Below are positions 7,763 through 15,771 of a DNA stretch of 42,638 nucleotides, piece after piece. The translations under genes were made by a program, and so were the position numbers. Numbering within the stretch: the stretch's first letter is position 1; each line of letters begins with the position of its first letter. Origin of the DNA: Candidatus Anammoximicrobium sp. (lineage in GTDB: Bacteria > Planctomycetota > Planctomycetia > Pirellulales > Pirellulaceae); NCBI GenBank assembly GCA_012515235.1, contig JAAYYU010000049.1:1-42638 (forward strand). The letters are read 5' to 3'. The notes below the pieces were generated by a model. That model did no database searches and was not told the origin of the DNA. It saw nothing but the letters and a program-made list of their open reading frames with translations.

Positions 7763-10700
7763 TCAGGCCGGGGCGAAGCGGTCTTTCTTGATCCGGGCAA
7801 ACAATTCGTACAGAATCGGCAGCACGATCTGCTCGAAGAAAATGGCGGCCACGAAACCGCCGATGTACACGACGGCCAGCGGCCGATGGATCTCCGAGCC
7901 GGTCGTCGTCCCCAGCGCCAGCGGCAGCACGCCGAGGATCAGGACCAGTTCGGTCATCAGGATCGGCCGGAACCGGTACGTCGAGCCCTCGATTACCGCC
8001 TCGTGCAACGGCATTCCGCCGCGGCGCAGATCGTTGATCTTGCCCACCAGCACAACGCCGTTCTGCAACGCGATGCCGAACAGGGCGATGAATCCGATCA
8101 CGGACGAAACGTTCAGGGTCTGTTCCGTCCAGTACAGCGCCAGGATGCCGCCGGCCGCCGTCATGGGGACGTTCAGCAGCAGCAGCAGCGACTGGCGGAG
8201 CGAACCCAGCGAGGCGAACAGCACGACCAGCACACCCAGGGCGACGACCAGCATGGTCCACATCAACTGCTGCATCGTCCGTTGCTGGCTCTCGAACTCG
8301 CCGCCGAAATCGACCAGGTATCCCGTCGGCAATTCCACCTTGCGGGCGATCTCGGCTTCCGCGTCCTTGACGAATCGGCCCACGTCGCGGCCCACGACGT
8401 TGCAGACGATCGTCTTCCGCCGCATCAGGCTCTCGCGGAAAATGGTCTGCGGGCCTTCGCTGCGGTCGATCGTGGCCAGTTGGGTCAGCGGAATGCGGTG
8501 TCCCGCCGGGGTGTCGACCAGCAGGCCGCGGATCGTCTCGACATCCTGGCGGTACTTCTCCGGCAACCTCAGGAAGACGGGCGTCAGGCGGTCCGTTTCC
8601 AAGACGTCGGTCACGGCGACTCCGTTCAAGGCCGTTTCGATCAGGTCGGCCACTTCCTGGACCTTGATGCCGTGGCGGCCCAAGGCGGCCCGATCCAGTT
8701 GGATCAGGATCTGAGGGATGCCCGTGGTCTGCTCGACGTGCAGGTCCGCGATGCCCTCCAAGCGGCTCATCACCGCGCCGATTTCCCGCGTCTTCTGGTC
8801 CAGCACCTGCAAATCGGGGCCGAAGACCTTGATCGCGATCTGGCCTTCGGTCCCGGTCAGCATTTCGGCCAGCTTGTTGCTGATCGGTTGTTCGAACATG
8901 TGCACCAGGCCGGGGATACGTTCCAATTCCAACCGCATCGCTTCGGTCAATTCCTCATAGCCCCGCTGCCGTTGTTCCCGCGGCACCAGTTCCACCATGT
9001 TGTGGCTGTGGTTCACCGGGTGGACGTGCTCCGATTCCTCCGCCATGCCCGTCGTGCGGCAGACGGACACGACTTCCGGAAACGACAACAGGATCTCCTC
9101 GACCTTCTTGCCCACGCGGACCGACTCGTGCAGGGACGTCTCCGGGAGCATGGCCGTCGAGACAATCATCGCGTTTTCGTCCAAGGCCGGAACGAACTCG
9201 TTGCCCAGCTGCTGGTAGCGATCTGCCCCGATCACCATCAACGCGACGGCCGCTGCCAGGACCAGCCACCGCAGGCGAAACGAGAGCTTCAAGATCCCTA
9301 CGTAAACCCAGGTGGCGAATTCCACAAACCAGTGCCGCCGCCGCTTGCCGCTGCGGCGGCGGAAACAGAACGACATCAGCACCGGTTGCAGCGTGATGTT
9401 CATCACCAGCGACCCGATCAGGGCGGCCACCAGGGCGTACACCGTCGGCCGGAACATCCGCCCGGCGATGCCTTCCAGGGTCAGCAACGGCAGGAACACG
9501 AGCACGATGATCAAGTTCGCCGAGAAGAGGTACGAGCCCACTTCCTTGGCGCCTCGGGCCGTCAGTTCCAACGGCGACGCTCCGCTGGTGTCGCTCTCCA
9601 AAAACTTGAAGATGTTCTCGACCATGATCACCGAACCGCCCGCCATCTTGCCGATCCCGATGGCCAGGCCGCCCAGCGCCATCACGGTCAGCGCGACGTT
9701 GCCGGCGTACATCAGCACCAATGCGAACAGAATCGAAAACGGGATGGTCAGCGACGCGATCAGCGAAGCGCGGAGATTGACCAGGAAGATCAGGATCACC
9801 AGCAGGACGAGGCCCCCGGCCTCCAGCATCGAGAGTTCCACGTGCCGCAGCGAACTGGTGATCAGGCCCGATTGGTCGTAGTAGGGGACGGTGTGAATCG
9901 GCTCCGGGATGTCCTTGGCGATCTGCTTGAGGAACTGCTTGACGTTTTCAATGGTCTTAAGCGTGTCGCCGCCGTACTGCTTCTGGACGACGACGGAGAC
10001 GGCCTCCTGCCCGTTGAACCCGGCGTTGCCCGTCGAGAACATCGCGCCCTCGCGGACCTGGGCCACGTCCTTGACGAACACGGGCACTCCGTCGCGGGCC
10101 GTGATGACGGTGTTCTCGATGTGGGCCAGCGACTCGATTCGGCCCAGTCCCTTGATCAGGAACTCCTGGTTCTGCTTGCGGATCACGCCGCCGGAGAAAT
10201 TGCGGTTGCTCTGCTCGATGGCGTCTTTGACGTCGGCGATCGAGATCCCGTAATGGTGCAGCATCTCCGGCTTGAGCAACACCTGGTACTGTCGCACGAA
10301 GCCGCCCAGGTTGACGACGAAGGACACGCCTTCCACTCCCAGCAGCCGGTACCGGATCGTCCAATCGGCCACGCTCCGCAGTTCCATCGGGTCAGCGCCC
10401 TGGCCGACCACGGCGAACTCGAAAACTTCGCCCATCCGCGAGGAGACGGGACCCAGCACGGGATCGGAAGCGCTGTCCGGCAACTGCTCGGCGACGATGT
10501 CCAGTTTGCCGGAAACGATCTGCCGGGCCTGATAGATGTCGATCCCCCAATCGAACTCGACGGTGACCACCGACTCCCCCGTCGTCGATTCCGAGCGCAC
10601 GCGGATCACGCCCGGACTGCCGTTCATCAGGCTCTCCAGGGGAAACGTGATCAACCGTTCGACGTCCTCGGACGCCATGCCGGGACAGGTCGTGATGATA

Positions 10701-10843
10701 TTGACCAGCGGCGCGTTCAGGTCGGGGTAGATGTCCTTGGGCATCCGCTGGTAGGCCATCACGCCTCCCAGCGTCACCAGGAGGACCAGCAGCAGGATCA
10801 GCAGCCGATTGCGCAGCGCGAGGTCGATGATGGCCCGAATCAC
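7763..10843 (-). CDS. Heavy-metal-type RND efflux permease (CzcA/CusA-like)
   Basis: This is a 1026-aa inner-membrane proton-driven pump of the RND superfamily. It has one N-terminal transmembrane helix (about 12-30), a large periplasmic porter domain, a block of helices at about 340-490, a second porter domain and a C-terminal helix block ending about residue 1015. It resembles the HME (metal) branch. The transmembrane-4 signature, usually containing an acidic pair (as in ELVDD-type sequences), reads GLAIGIGKMAGGSVIMVEN, with G402-G403 where the two Asp would be. The start overlaps the stop of the adaptor gene by 4 bp, so the two are translationally coupled. No outer-membrane TolC-like gene is adjacent. 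The metal specificity is not evident. Confidence 0.85.
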   Translation of the reverse strand: MIRAIIDLALRNRLLILLLVLLVTLGGVMAYQRMPKDIYPDLNAPLVNIITTCPGMASEDVERLITFPLESLMNGSPGVIRVRSESTTGESVVTVEFDWGIDIYQARQIVSGKLDIVAEQLPDSASDPVLGPVSSRMGEVFEFAVVGQGADPMELRSVADWTIRYRLLGVEGVSFVVNLGGFVRQYQVLLKPEMLHHYGISIADVKDAIEQSNRNFSGGVIRKQNQEFLIKGLGRIESLAHIENTVITARDGVPVFVKDVAQVREGAMFSTGNAGFNGQEAVSVVVQKQYGGDTLKTIENVKQFLKQIAKDIPEPIHTVPYYDQSGLITSSLRHVELSMLEAGGLVLLVILIFLVNLRASLIASLTIPFSILFALVLMYAGNVALTVMALGGLAIGIGKMAGGSVIMVENIFKFLESDTSGASPLELTARGAKEVGSYLFSANLIIVLVFLPLLTLEGIAGRMFRPTVYALVAALIGSLVMNITLQPVLMSFCFRRRSGKRRRHWFVEFATWVYVGILKLSFRLRWLVLAAAVALMVIGADRYQQLGNEFVPALDENAMIVSTAMLPETSLHESVRVGKKVEEILLSFPEVVSVCRTTGMAEESEHVHPVNHSHNMVELVPREQRQRGYEELTEAMRLELERIPGLVHMFEQPISNKLAEMLTGTEGQIAIKVFGPDLQVLDQKTREIGAVMSRLEGIADLHVEQTTGIPQILIQLDRAALGRHGIKVQEVADLIETALNGVAVTDVLETDRLTPVFLRLPEKYRQDVETIRGLLVDTPAGHRIPLTQLATIDRSEGPQTIFRESLMRRKTIVCNVVGRDVGRFVKDAEAEIARKVELPTGYLVDFGGEFESQQRTMQQLMWTMLVVALGVLVVLFASLGSLRQSLLLLLNVPMTAAGGILALYWTEQTLNVSSVIGFIALFGIALQNGVVLVGKINDLRRGGMPLHEAVIEGSTYRFRPILMTELVLILGVLPLALGTTTGSEIHRPLAVVYIGGFVAAIFFEQIVLPILYELFARIKKDRFAPA

Positions 10844-12111
10844 GGTTGCGGTCTCCCGTGTCGGTGAGTCGGGGCCTGGGACTGCTCGTGGCCGTGCCCG
10901 TGTCCATGATCATGCCCGTGTCCGTGTCCGTGATGATGGCCGGCTTGCTCCAGGACCCCCTGCTTCAGCCGGGACCGCAGCAGGTGATTGCCCACCGTGA
11001 CGATTTCTTCGCCGGCTTTCAGCCCGGCGACGACTTGGAGGCAATCGCCGTCGATGGCGGAGGTCTGCACGGCCCGCGACACGAAGGCGTCGCCTGTTTT
11101 GACGAAGACCACTTGCTGCAGACCCTCCTCCAGCACCGCTTTGCGCGGCACGACCAGGGCCTGCTGGTCCTCCATCAGGAGCAGGCCGATGTCGGCGAAC
11201 ATGCCCGGCTTCAACCGCTGTTCGGCGTTGTCGACCTCCGCCCGCACGGCAATCGTGCGGCTCTGGTCGTCCACCACGTCCGAGATGAAGGTCACGCTGC
11301 CGGCGAAAACCTCGTCCGGGTAGGCGGGTACGCGAACCTCGACTTTCTGGCCGACCTTCACCTTGGCGAGGTCGTTTTCGTAGATTTGCGCGTCGACCCA
11401 CAGTGTCGTCGGATCGATCACGGTCATCAACTGCGTGGCCTGATCCACCAGCGCGCCCAGCACGGCGTCGTTCTTGACGATCTTGCCCGCCAGCGGAGCG
11501 AACAGGGTGATCGCCGGATGGATCTGGTGCGATTTGGCGATTGCCTCCACTTCCTTTTCATCGAAGCCGAGCACGTGCAACCGCTTGTGCGCCGCATCCC
11601 GGTTTTCCTGGGCGATTTTCAGTTCGGCCTCGGCCGCGGCAAAGTTTTTTTCGATCCCGATGCCGCTGTCCAACAGCCGCTTCTCGCGCTCGAAATTCAG
11701 CGTGGCCAACTCCAGATCGGCGACGGCCTTGAAGAAATCGCACTTGGCCGTGCCCACCTCCTGACTCTCCAGCGTGAGCAGTCGCTGGCCCTTTTCCACC
11801 CAGTCGCCGATCTGGACGTGGACCTCGGAGACGCGACCCGAGAAGGCATACCCGACGATCGCCGTCTTCGTCTGGGGAGCCACGAGCTTGCCCATCGCCT
11901 TGAGCGTCGAACGGCACTCCTTGGCCGATACTTGCTCCAGCTCCAGTCCGATCAGTTGGCGGTCGGGTTCCGACAGGCTGACCGAATCGTCCGGGCCGGC
12001 AGGCTTGGCCGGCGGGCCCGCGTGCGGCTCGGCGACTTCGACGGCGGCAGGTTGGCATTGCAGTGGCGTAAAGGCGAGCATTCCGAGCAGGCAGACAGCT
12101 AACCGCAGCAT
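10840..12111 (-). CDS. RND efflux periplasmic adaptor (CusB/CzcB-like) with His-rich tail
   Basis: The 423-aa membrane-fusion protein would link the RND pump to an outer-membrane channel. It has an N-terminal signal (LAVCLLGMLAF), a barrel-sandwich/lipoyl half (GRVSEVHVQIGDWVEKGQRL), an alpha-helical hairpin (about 150-215), then beta-barrel and membrane-proximal domains (PGMFADIGLLL). Near its C-terminus is a cluster with about a dozen His alternating with Gly and Asp (HHHGHGHGHDHGHG), very likely a metal-binding tail. The ATG at 12111 is preceded by GAGGGGG and starts the signal peptide. A longer frame upstream has no such support. It forms a two-gene operon with the permease downstream. 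Confidence 0.88.
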   Translation of the reverse strand: MLRLAVCLLGMLAFTPLQCQPAAVEVAEPHAGPPAKPAGPDDSVSLSEPDRQLIGLELEQVSAKECRSTLKAMGKLVAPQTKTAIVGYAFSGRVSEVHVQIGDWVEKGQRLLTLESQEVGTAKCDFFKAVADLELATLNFEREKRLLDSGIGIEKNFAAAEAELKIAQENRDAAHKRLHVLGFDEKEVEAIAKSHQIHPAITLFAPLAGKIVKNDAVLGALVDQATQLMTVIDPTTLWVDAQIYENDLAKVKVGQKVEVRVPAYPDEVFAGSVTFISDVVDDQSRTIAVRAEVDNAEQRLKPGMFADIGLLLMEDQQALVVPRKAVLEEGLQQVVFVKTGDAFVSRAVQTSAIDGDCLQVVAGLKAGEEIVTVGNHLLRSRLKQGVLEQAGHHHGHGHGHDHGHGHGHEQSQAPTHRHGRPQP

Positions 12112-12488
12112 CGAATCCCCCTCATCGTTTGGAGAGACGTTTTCCCAGGTGCGCGTGGGCCGGCAGAACCCTGACGAACGTAGGCTAATCCTTGGCCGAT
12201 TCGGCTTCAAGTCCCCCAACGGACCACGGGCAGCAACTGCGGAGCACCCGGTCGCCAGTGCTCGGCGGTCCGAGACGCCGCGGGCGACCGATTCTGTCTC
12301 GGAGGGTTGTTCCGGAAACTCCGCTCCGGACAGTCCGTTCTCGTACTCCGCCCGTGTGGCCCTCTGCGGAAACTGTGGTAAACTGCACCCTGGCGGTCAG
12401 CGACACCCGGCTGGGATCGCCCTGAGGCTGGGCCAGGCCGCATCGATCCGAGAGAATTCGCGAGCTGTCAAGAGAGAAAGGTTGCCTC
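12112..12488. other. Divergent intergenic region with a nested stem-loop
   Basis: This 377-bp gap lies between the divergent efflux operon and the thioesterase gene. It contains a nested inverted repeat. The outer arms are CGGTCGCC (12249-12256) and GGCGACCG (12283-12290), enclosing the hairpin CTCGG-CGGT-CCGAG (12261-12274). It could be an operator for a metal regulator or an RNA leader, but I cannot assign it. The purine-rich run AGAGAAAGG directly before 12489 is the thioesterase ribosome-binding site. Confidence 0.4.
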
Positions 12489-12977
12489 GTGACTGAAAAG
12501 GCCTTCCAGGATTACTATCCGGACGCCCTGAGCCATTGTTACGGCTGCGGCCGCTTGAACGACCACGGCCTGCAAGTGAAGAGTTACTGGGACGGCGAGG
12601 AAACGGTGGCCGTGTTTCATCCACAGCCGTACCACATGGCCATCCCCGGCTACGTTTACGGCGGCCTGCTGGCCTCGATTATCGACTGTCACGGCACGGG
12701 CACGGCGGCAGCGGCGGCGTACCGGGCCGAAGGGCGGGCGATGGACACGCTGCCGCCGTTCCGCTTCCTGACCGCGTCGCTGCACGTGGATTATCTGCGG
12801 CCGACGCCGCTGGGCGTGCCGCTGGAACTGCGCGGGCGGGTCAAAGAATCTCGTGGCCGCAAGGTGGTCGTAAGCATCGAACTATCGGCCAACAACCAGC
12901 TGTGCGTGCGGGGGGAAGTCGTCGCCGTTCACGTTCCCGAACGGCTGATCCCCACGACGGAAGACACGGCTCCCTGA
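12489..12977 (+). CDS. PaaI-like hotdog-fold thioesterase
   Basis: The 162-aa protein has the size and pattern of single-domain hotdog acyl-CoA thioesterases of the PaaI/4HBT group. It has an N-terminal CYGCG and LNDHGL region, HMAIPGYVYGGLLASIIDCHG (the helix that usually carries the catalytic acidic or polar residue), and then a LTASLHVDYLRPTPLGVPL beta strand. It should hydrolyse a CoA thioester in the cytoplasm, with the substrate unknown. The start is GTG, supported by AGAGAAAGG 7 bases before it. It sits 22 bp before the aminotransferase gene, perhaps co-transcribed. Confidence 0.75.
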   Translation: MTEKAFQDYYPDALSHCYGCGRLNDHGLQVKSYWDGEETVAVFHPQPYHMAIPGYVYGGLLASIIDCHGTGTAAAAAYRAEGRAMDTLPPFRFLTASLHVDYLRPTPLGVPLELRGRVKESRGRKVVVSIELSANNQLCVRGEVVAVHVPERLIPTTEDTAP

Positions 12978-12999
12978 TGATCGAAGAGGAACCTGAGCT

Positions 13000-14355
13000 A
13001 TGAAAAGCGATCTGACCCGACGAGCGTTCGTCCGCACCGCGGCGGCCGGTTCCGCCGCCTTGGCCTGGCTGGGCCTTCGCCGAACCCCGACCGTGGCGGC
13101 CGCCGCGGCGGACAAGCCGGCGCTGCTCGGCGGCACCCGCATCCACACCGGCGGCTGGCCCCGCTGGCCGGAGTGGCGCGAGTCCTGGGAGCCGGAGATC
13201 CTCCGGGTCTTGCGCAGCGGGCGCTGGTCCAGCTCTGGCGGCGGCGGGCAGGTGGCGGATTTTGAGGCGGGTTGGGCCAAATTGCTCGCCGCCCGAGGCT
13301 GCGTGGCCACGTCCAGCGGCACGACCGCGCTGATCACGGCCATGCACGTCCTGGGCGTCGACGCTGGCGACGAAGTCATCACCTCCCCCTTCACCTTCAT
13401 CGCCACCTACAACACGATCCTGATGCTCAAGGCCCTGCCGGTCTTCGCCGACACGGATCCGGCGACGCTGACCATGGACCCGGCTTCGATCGAGAGCCGG
13501 ATCACCGAGCGGACGCGCGCCATCGTGCCGGTCCACATCTACGGCTTGCCCTGCGACATGGATGCGATCAACGCGATCGCCAAAAAGCACAACCTGGCGG
13601 TCGTCGAGGATGCCTGCCAGGCCTGGCTGGCCGAATACAAGGGCCGCAAGTGCGGGACGCTCGGCGATCTGGGCTGCTTCAGTTTCCAGAATTCCAAGCA
13701 CATTCCCTCGGGCGAAGGCGGGGCCATCACCGGCGACCGCGCGGAACTGCTGGACCGCTGCCAGGCTTTTCACAACTGCGGACGCGCCTCCGGGAGCTTT
13801 CAAGGCAGCGGCTGCTTCAGCCGCGGCAGCAACTTCCGGATGCAGCACTTCCAAGCCTCGCTCCTGCTGTCGCAGTTCGACAAACTGGTGCAGGAAACCG
13901 AGCGGCGACGCGAGAACGCCGCCTATTTGTCGGCGGGCCTGCAAGAGATTCCCGGCGTCCAGCCGCTGCGCTTGCCGGAGAACAGCCGGCCGGTCTGGCA
14001 TCTGTATGCGTTCCGCTACGATCCCGAACAATTCCACGGGTTGTCGCGCGACAAGTTCTGCCGGGCCATGAACGCCGAAGGGATCCCCTGCGGCGGCGGC
14101 TACCGCGAACAGTACCACGACGGACTGCTGGACGAAGCGATCGCCTCGCGCGGATTCCAGCGGTTGTTTCCCGCCGAGCGACTGAAGGCGTACCGCGACA
14201 GTTTTCGGGAACTGAGAGGCAACCGGCAAGTCTGCGAGACGACCTTGGGAATGTTCCAGACACTGCTGCTGGCCCAACGCAGCGAGATGGACCATATCCT
14301 GGCCGCCGTGCGGAGAATTCAAGCCCACAGCGCCGCGCTGGCGAAACAGGCGTAA
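13000..14355 (+). CDS. Tat-exported DegT/DnrJ/EryC1/StrS-type PLP aminotransferase
   Basis: This 451-aa protein has a twin-arginine signal (LTRRAFVRT followed by AAAGSAALAWLGL), then a full fold-type I aminotransferase of the sugar-aminotransferase family. Visible features are the SSGTTA phosphate-binding motif (residues 105-110), D204 in VVEDACQA for the PLP ring nitrogen, and the Schiff-base Lys K233 in QNSKH. Members normally transaminate nucleotide-linked keto sugars in the cytoplasm. A folded, cofactor-loaded export through Tat would be unusual but fits a PLP protein. A GAGGAACC site precedes the ATG. Whether the exported form is catalytic is unknown. Confidence 0.85.
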   Translation: MKSDLTRRAFVRTAAAGSAALAWLGLRRTPTVAAAAADKPALLGGTRIHTGGWPRWPEWRESWEPEILRVLRSGRWSSSGGGGQVADFEAGWAKLLAARGCVATSSGTTALITAMHVLGVDAGDEVITSPFTFIATYNTILMLKALPVFADTDPATLTMDPASIESRITERTRAIVPVHIYGLPCDMDAINAIAKKHNLAVVEDACQAWLAEYKGRKCGTLGDLGCFSFQNSKHIPSGEGGAITGDRAELLDRCQAFHNCGRASGSFQGSGCFSRGSNFRMQHFQASLLLSQFDKLVQETERRRENAAYLSAGLQEIPGVQPLRLPENSRPVWHLYAFRYDPEQFHGLSRDKFCRAMNAEGIPCGGGYREQYHDGLLDEAIASRGFQRLFPAERLKAYRDSFRELRGNRQVCETTLGMFQTLLLAQRSEMDHILAAVRRIQAHSAALAKQA

Positions 14356-14415
14356 GTGGGGGCTTTTGCGGCAGAGGCCGGAGTGGAAGAGATCGTCGCG
14401 CGGTGCGGCGCGGTT

Positions 14416-14440
14416 CCGCTCGCGGAGCGAGCGGTCTACG
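14416..14440. repeat. Short palindrome CCGCTCG-N5-CGAGCGG (copy 2)
   Basis: The same 7-bp arms as at 2171-2189, again with 5 bases between them and again followed by TCTACG. The copy lies in the 108-bp gap before the first ABC permease gene. It is a dispersed intergenic repeat with no assigned role. Confidence 0.5.
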
Positions 14441-14463
14441 GCCTGGTCGGAGGAGAAATCGGG

Positions 14464-15741
14464 ATGTCGATTTGGTCGATGATGTTGCGCGAGATCGCGT
14501 ATCGCAAGGGCAACTTCCTGCTCGGCCTGGCCGGGATCGCCGCGGCCGTCGCCTTGCTGGTGGGCGTGCTGATGGGGCTGCAACTGCACGCCGCCCGCTC
14601 CGACGGCCTGGTGTCGCGCAAGGAGGAAGAGACGAAGGCCGTGATGGTGGACCTGCGAGCTGACCTGAAGCAGGCCATGCAGCGTCTGGGATACAATGCG
14701 TTGGTGCTCCCCAAGGACCAGTCCCTGGGCGATTGGTACGCGGAGGATTTCGGAGCGCTCACGATGCCGGAATCCTGGGCGTTGCGGCTGGAGGATGCGC
14801 AGGAACTGATCGACCGCTACCTGCCCCGGCTGCGCCGGAAACTGAAGTGGGAAGAAAGGCAATGGACGATCCTGCTGGTGGGCGTCGGCCAGGAGCGCGT
14901 GCTGGACACGAGCGTCGCCGAAGGCGCGCCGCTGACGCCCGCGATCCCGCCGGACGGTTGCGTGGTGGGGTACGAATTGCATCATGCGCTAGGGCTGCAG
15001 CCCGGACAGGAAATCACCGTCCTGGGCCGCGTCTTCCGGATCGACCGGTGCGAACAGGAGTTGGGCACCAAGGACGACATCAGCCTGTGGATCCCGCTGG
15101 CCGCTGCCCAGCAGTTGCTGGATCAGCCGGGCGCGATCAACGAGATCCTGGTCGTCGAGCATCTGTCCGTGTGGGGCAACCTGGCGGAGGTCCGCCGCCG
15201 GATGGCGGCCGTGCTGCCCGACTGTCAGGTCGTGGAAATCGCCTCGGAGACGTTGTCCCGCGCACACGCCCGGATCAAGGTGGCCGAAGAGGCTCGAGCG
15301 GCCGTGGAGCAGGAAAACGAGAAACGGGCGCTGCTCCAAGCGGAGCGGCGCAGCGCGATCACTCGACTCGGCCCGCTTGGGTTTCTGGCGTGTGCCGTCT
15401 GGATCGGTATCTTGATGTATCTGAACGTTCGAGAACGGGCGGCGGAGATCGGCGTGTTGCGGGCGATCGGGTTCCGCGCGGGCGACGTGCGGACGCTGGT
15501 TTTGTCCAAAGCCGGCTTGCTGGGATTGGCCGGCGGGCTGGCCGGGTTTGCGTTGGGCACGACGGCGGCGATGCTGCTGGAGGTCCGCGACCAGGCCGGC
15601 ACGGCGATGGGCTGGGCCGTCGCCCTGGAGCACCTCGGCCTGGCCGCGGCGATGGGGATCGCCGCGTGCCTGTTGGGCAGCTGGCTGCCGGCGCGGGTCG
15701 CCGCCGCCCTGGACCCGGCCGACATCCTCCACGAACCGTGA
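14464..15741 (+). CDS. FtsX/MacB-like ABC transporter permease (first of a paralogous pair)
   Basis: This 425-aa integral membrane protein has the FtsX/MacB layout. One helix lies at about 18-40 and a large extracytoplasmic domain at about 40-300, ending in a charged helical stretch (AEEARAAVEQENEKRALLQ). Three helices in the last 120 residues follow, with the typical LRAIGFRAGDVRTLVLSKA coupling region and a DPADILHEP end. Such proteins usually move lipoproteins or peptides, or act as mechanotransmitters, rather than importing solutes. The ATG at 14464 has GGAGGAG just upstream; earlier in-frame codons give no membrane-protein start. It is the first gene of a permease-permease-ATPase operon. 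Confidence 0.8.
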   Translation: MSIWSMMLREIAYRKGNFLLGLAGIAAAVALLVGVLMGLQLHAARSDGLVSRKEEETKAVMVDLRADLKQAMQRLGYNALVLPKDQSLGDWYAEDFGALTMPESWALRLEDAQELIDRYLPRLRRKLKWEERQWTILLVGVGQERVLDTSVAEGAPLTPAIPPDGCVVGYELHHALGLQPGQEITVLGRVFRIDRCEQELGTKDDISLWIPLAAAQQLLDQPGAINEILVVEHLSVWGNLAEVRRRMAAVLPDCQVVEIASETLSRAHARIKVAEEARAAVEQENEKRALLQAERRSAITRLGPLGFLACAVWIGILMYLNVRERAAEIGVLRAIGFRAGDVRTLVLSKAGLLGLAGGLAGFALGTTAAMLLEVRDQAGTAMGWAVALEHLGLAAAMGIAACLLGSWLPARVAAALDPADILHEP

Positions 15742-15771
15742 GCACAGGCAAAGGCGAAGGAGACTGTGACG

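Noticed and set aside
7886..10867. A 993-codon open frame on the plus strand antisense to the RND pump
   Set aside because: It is a mirror of the GC-rich pump gene, rich in His/Arg/Gln/Asp, with no family pattern. The minus-strand pump is certain.
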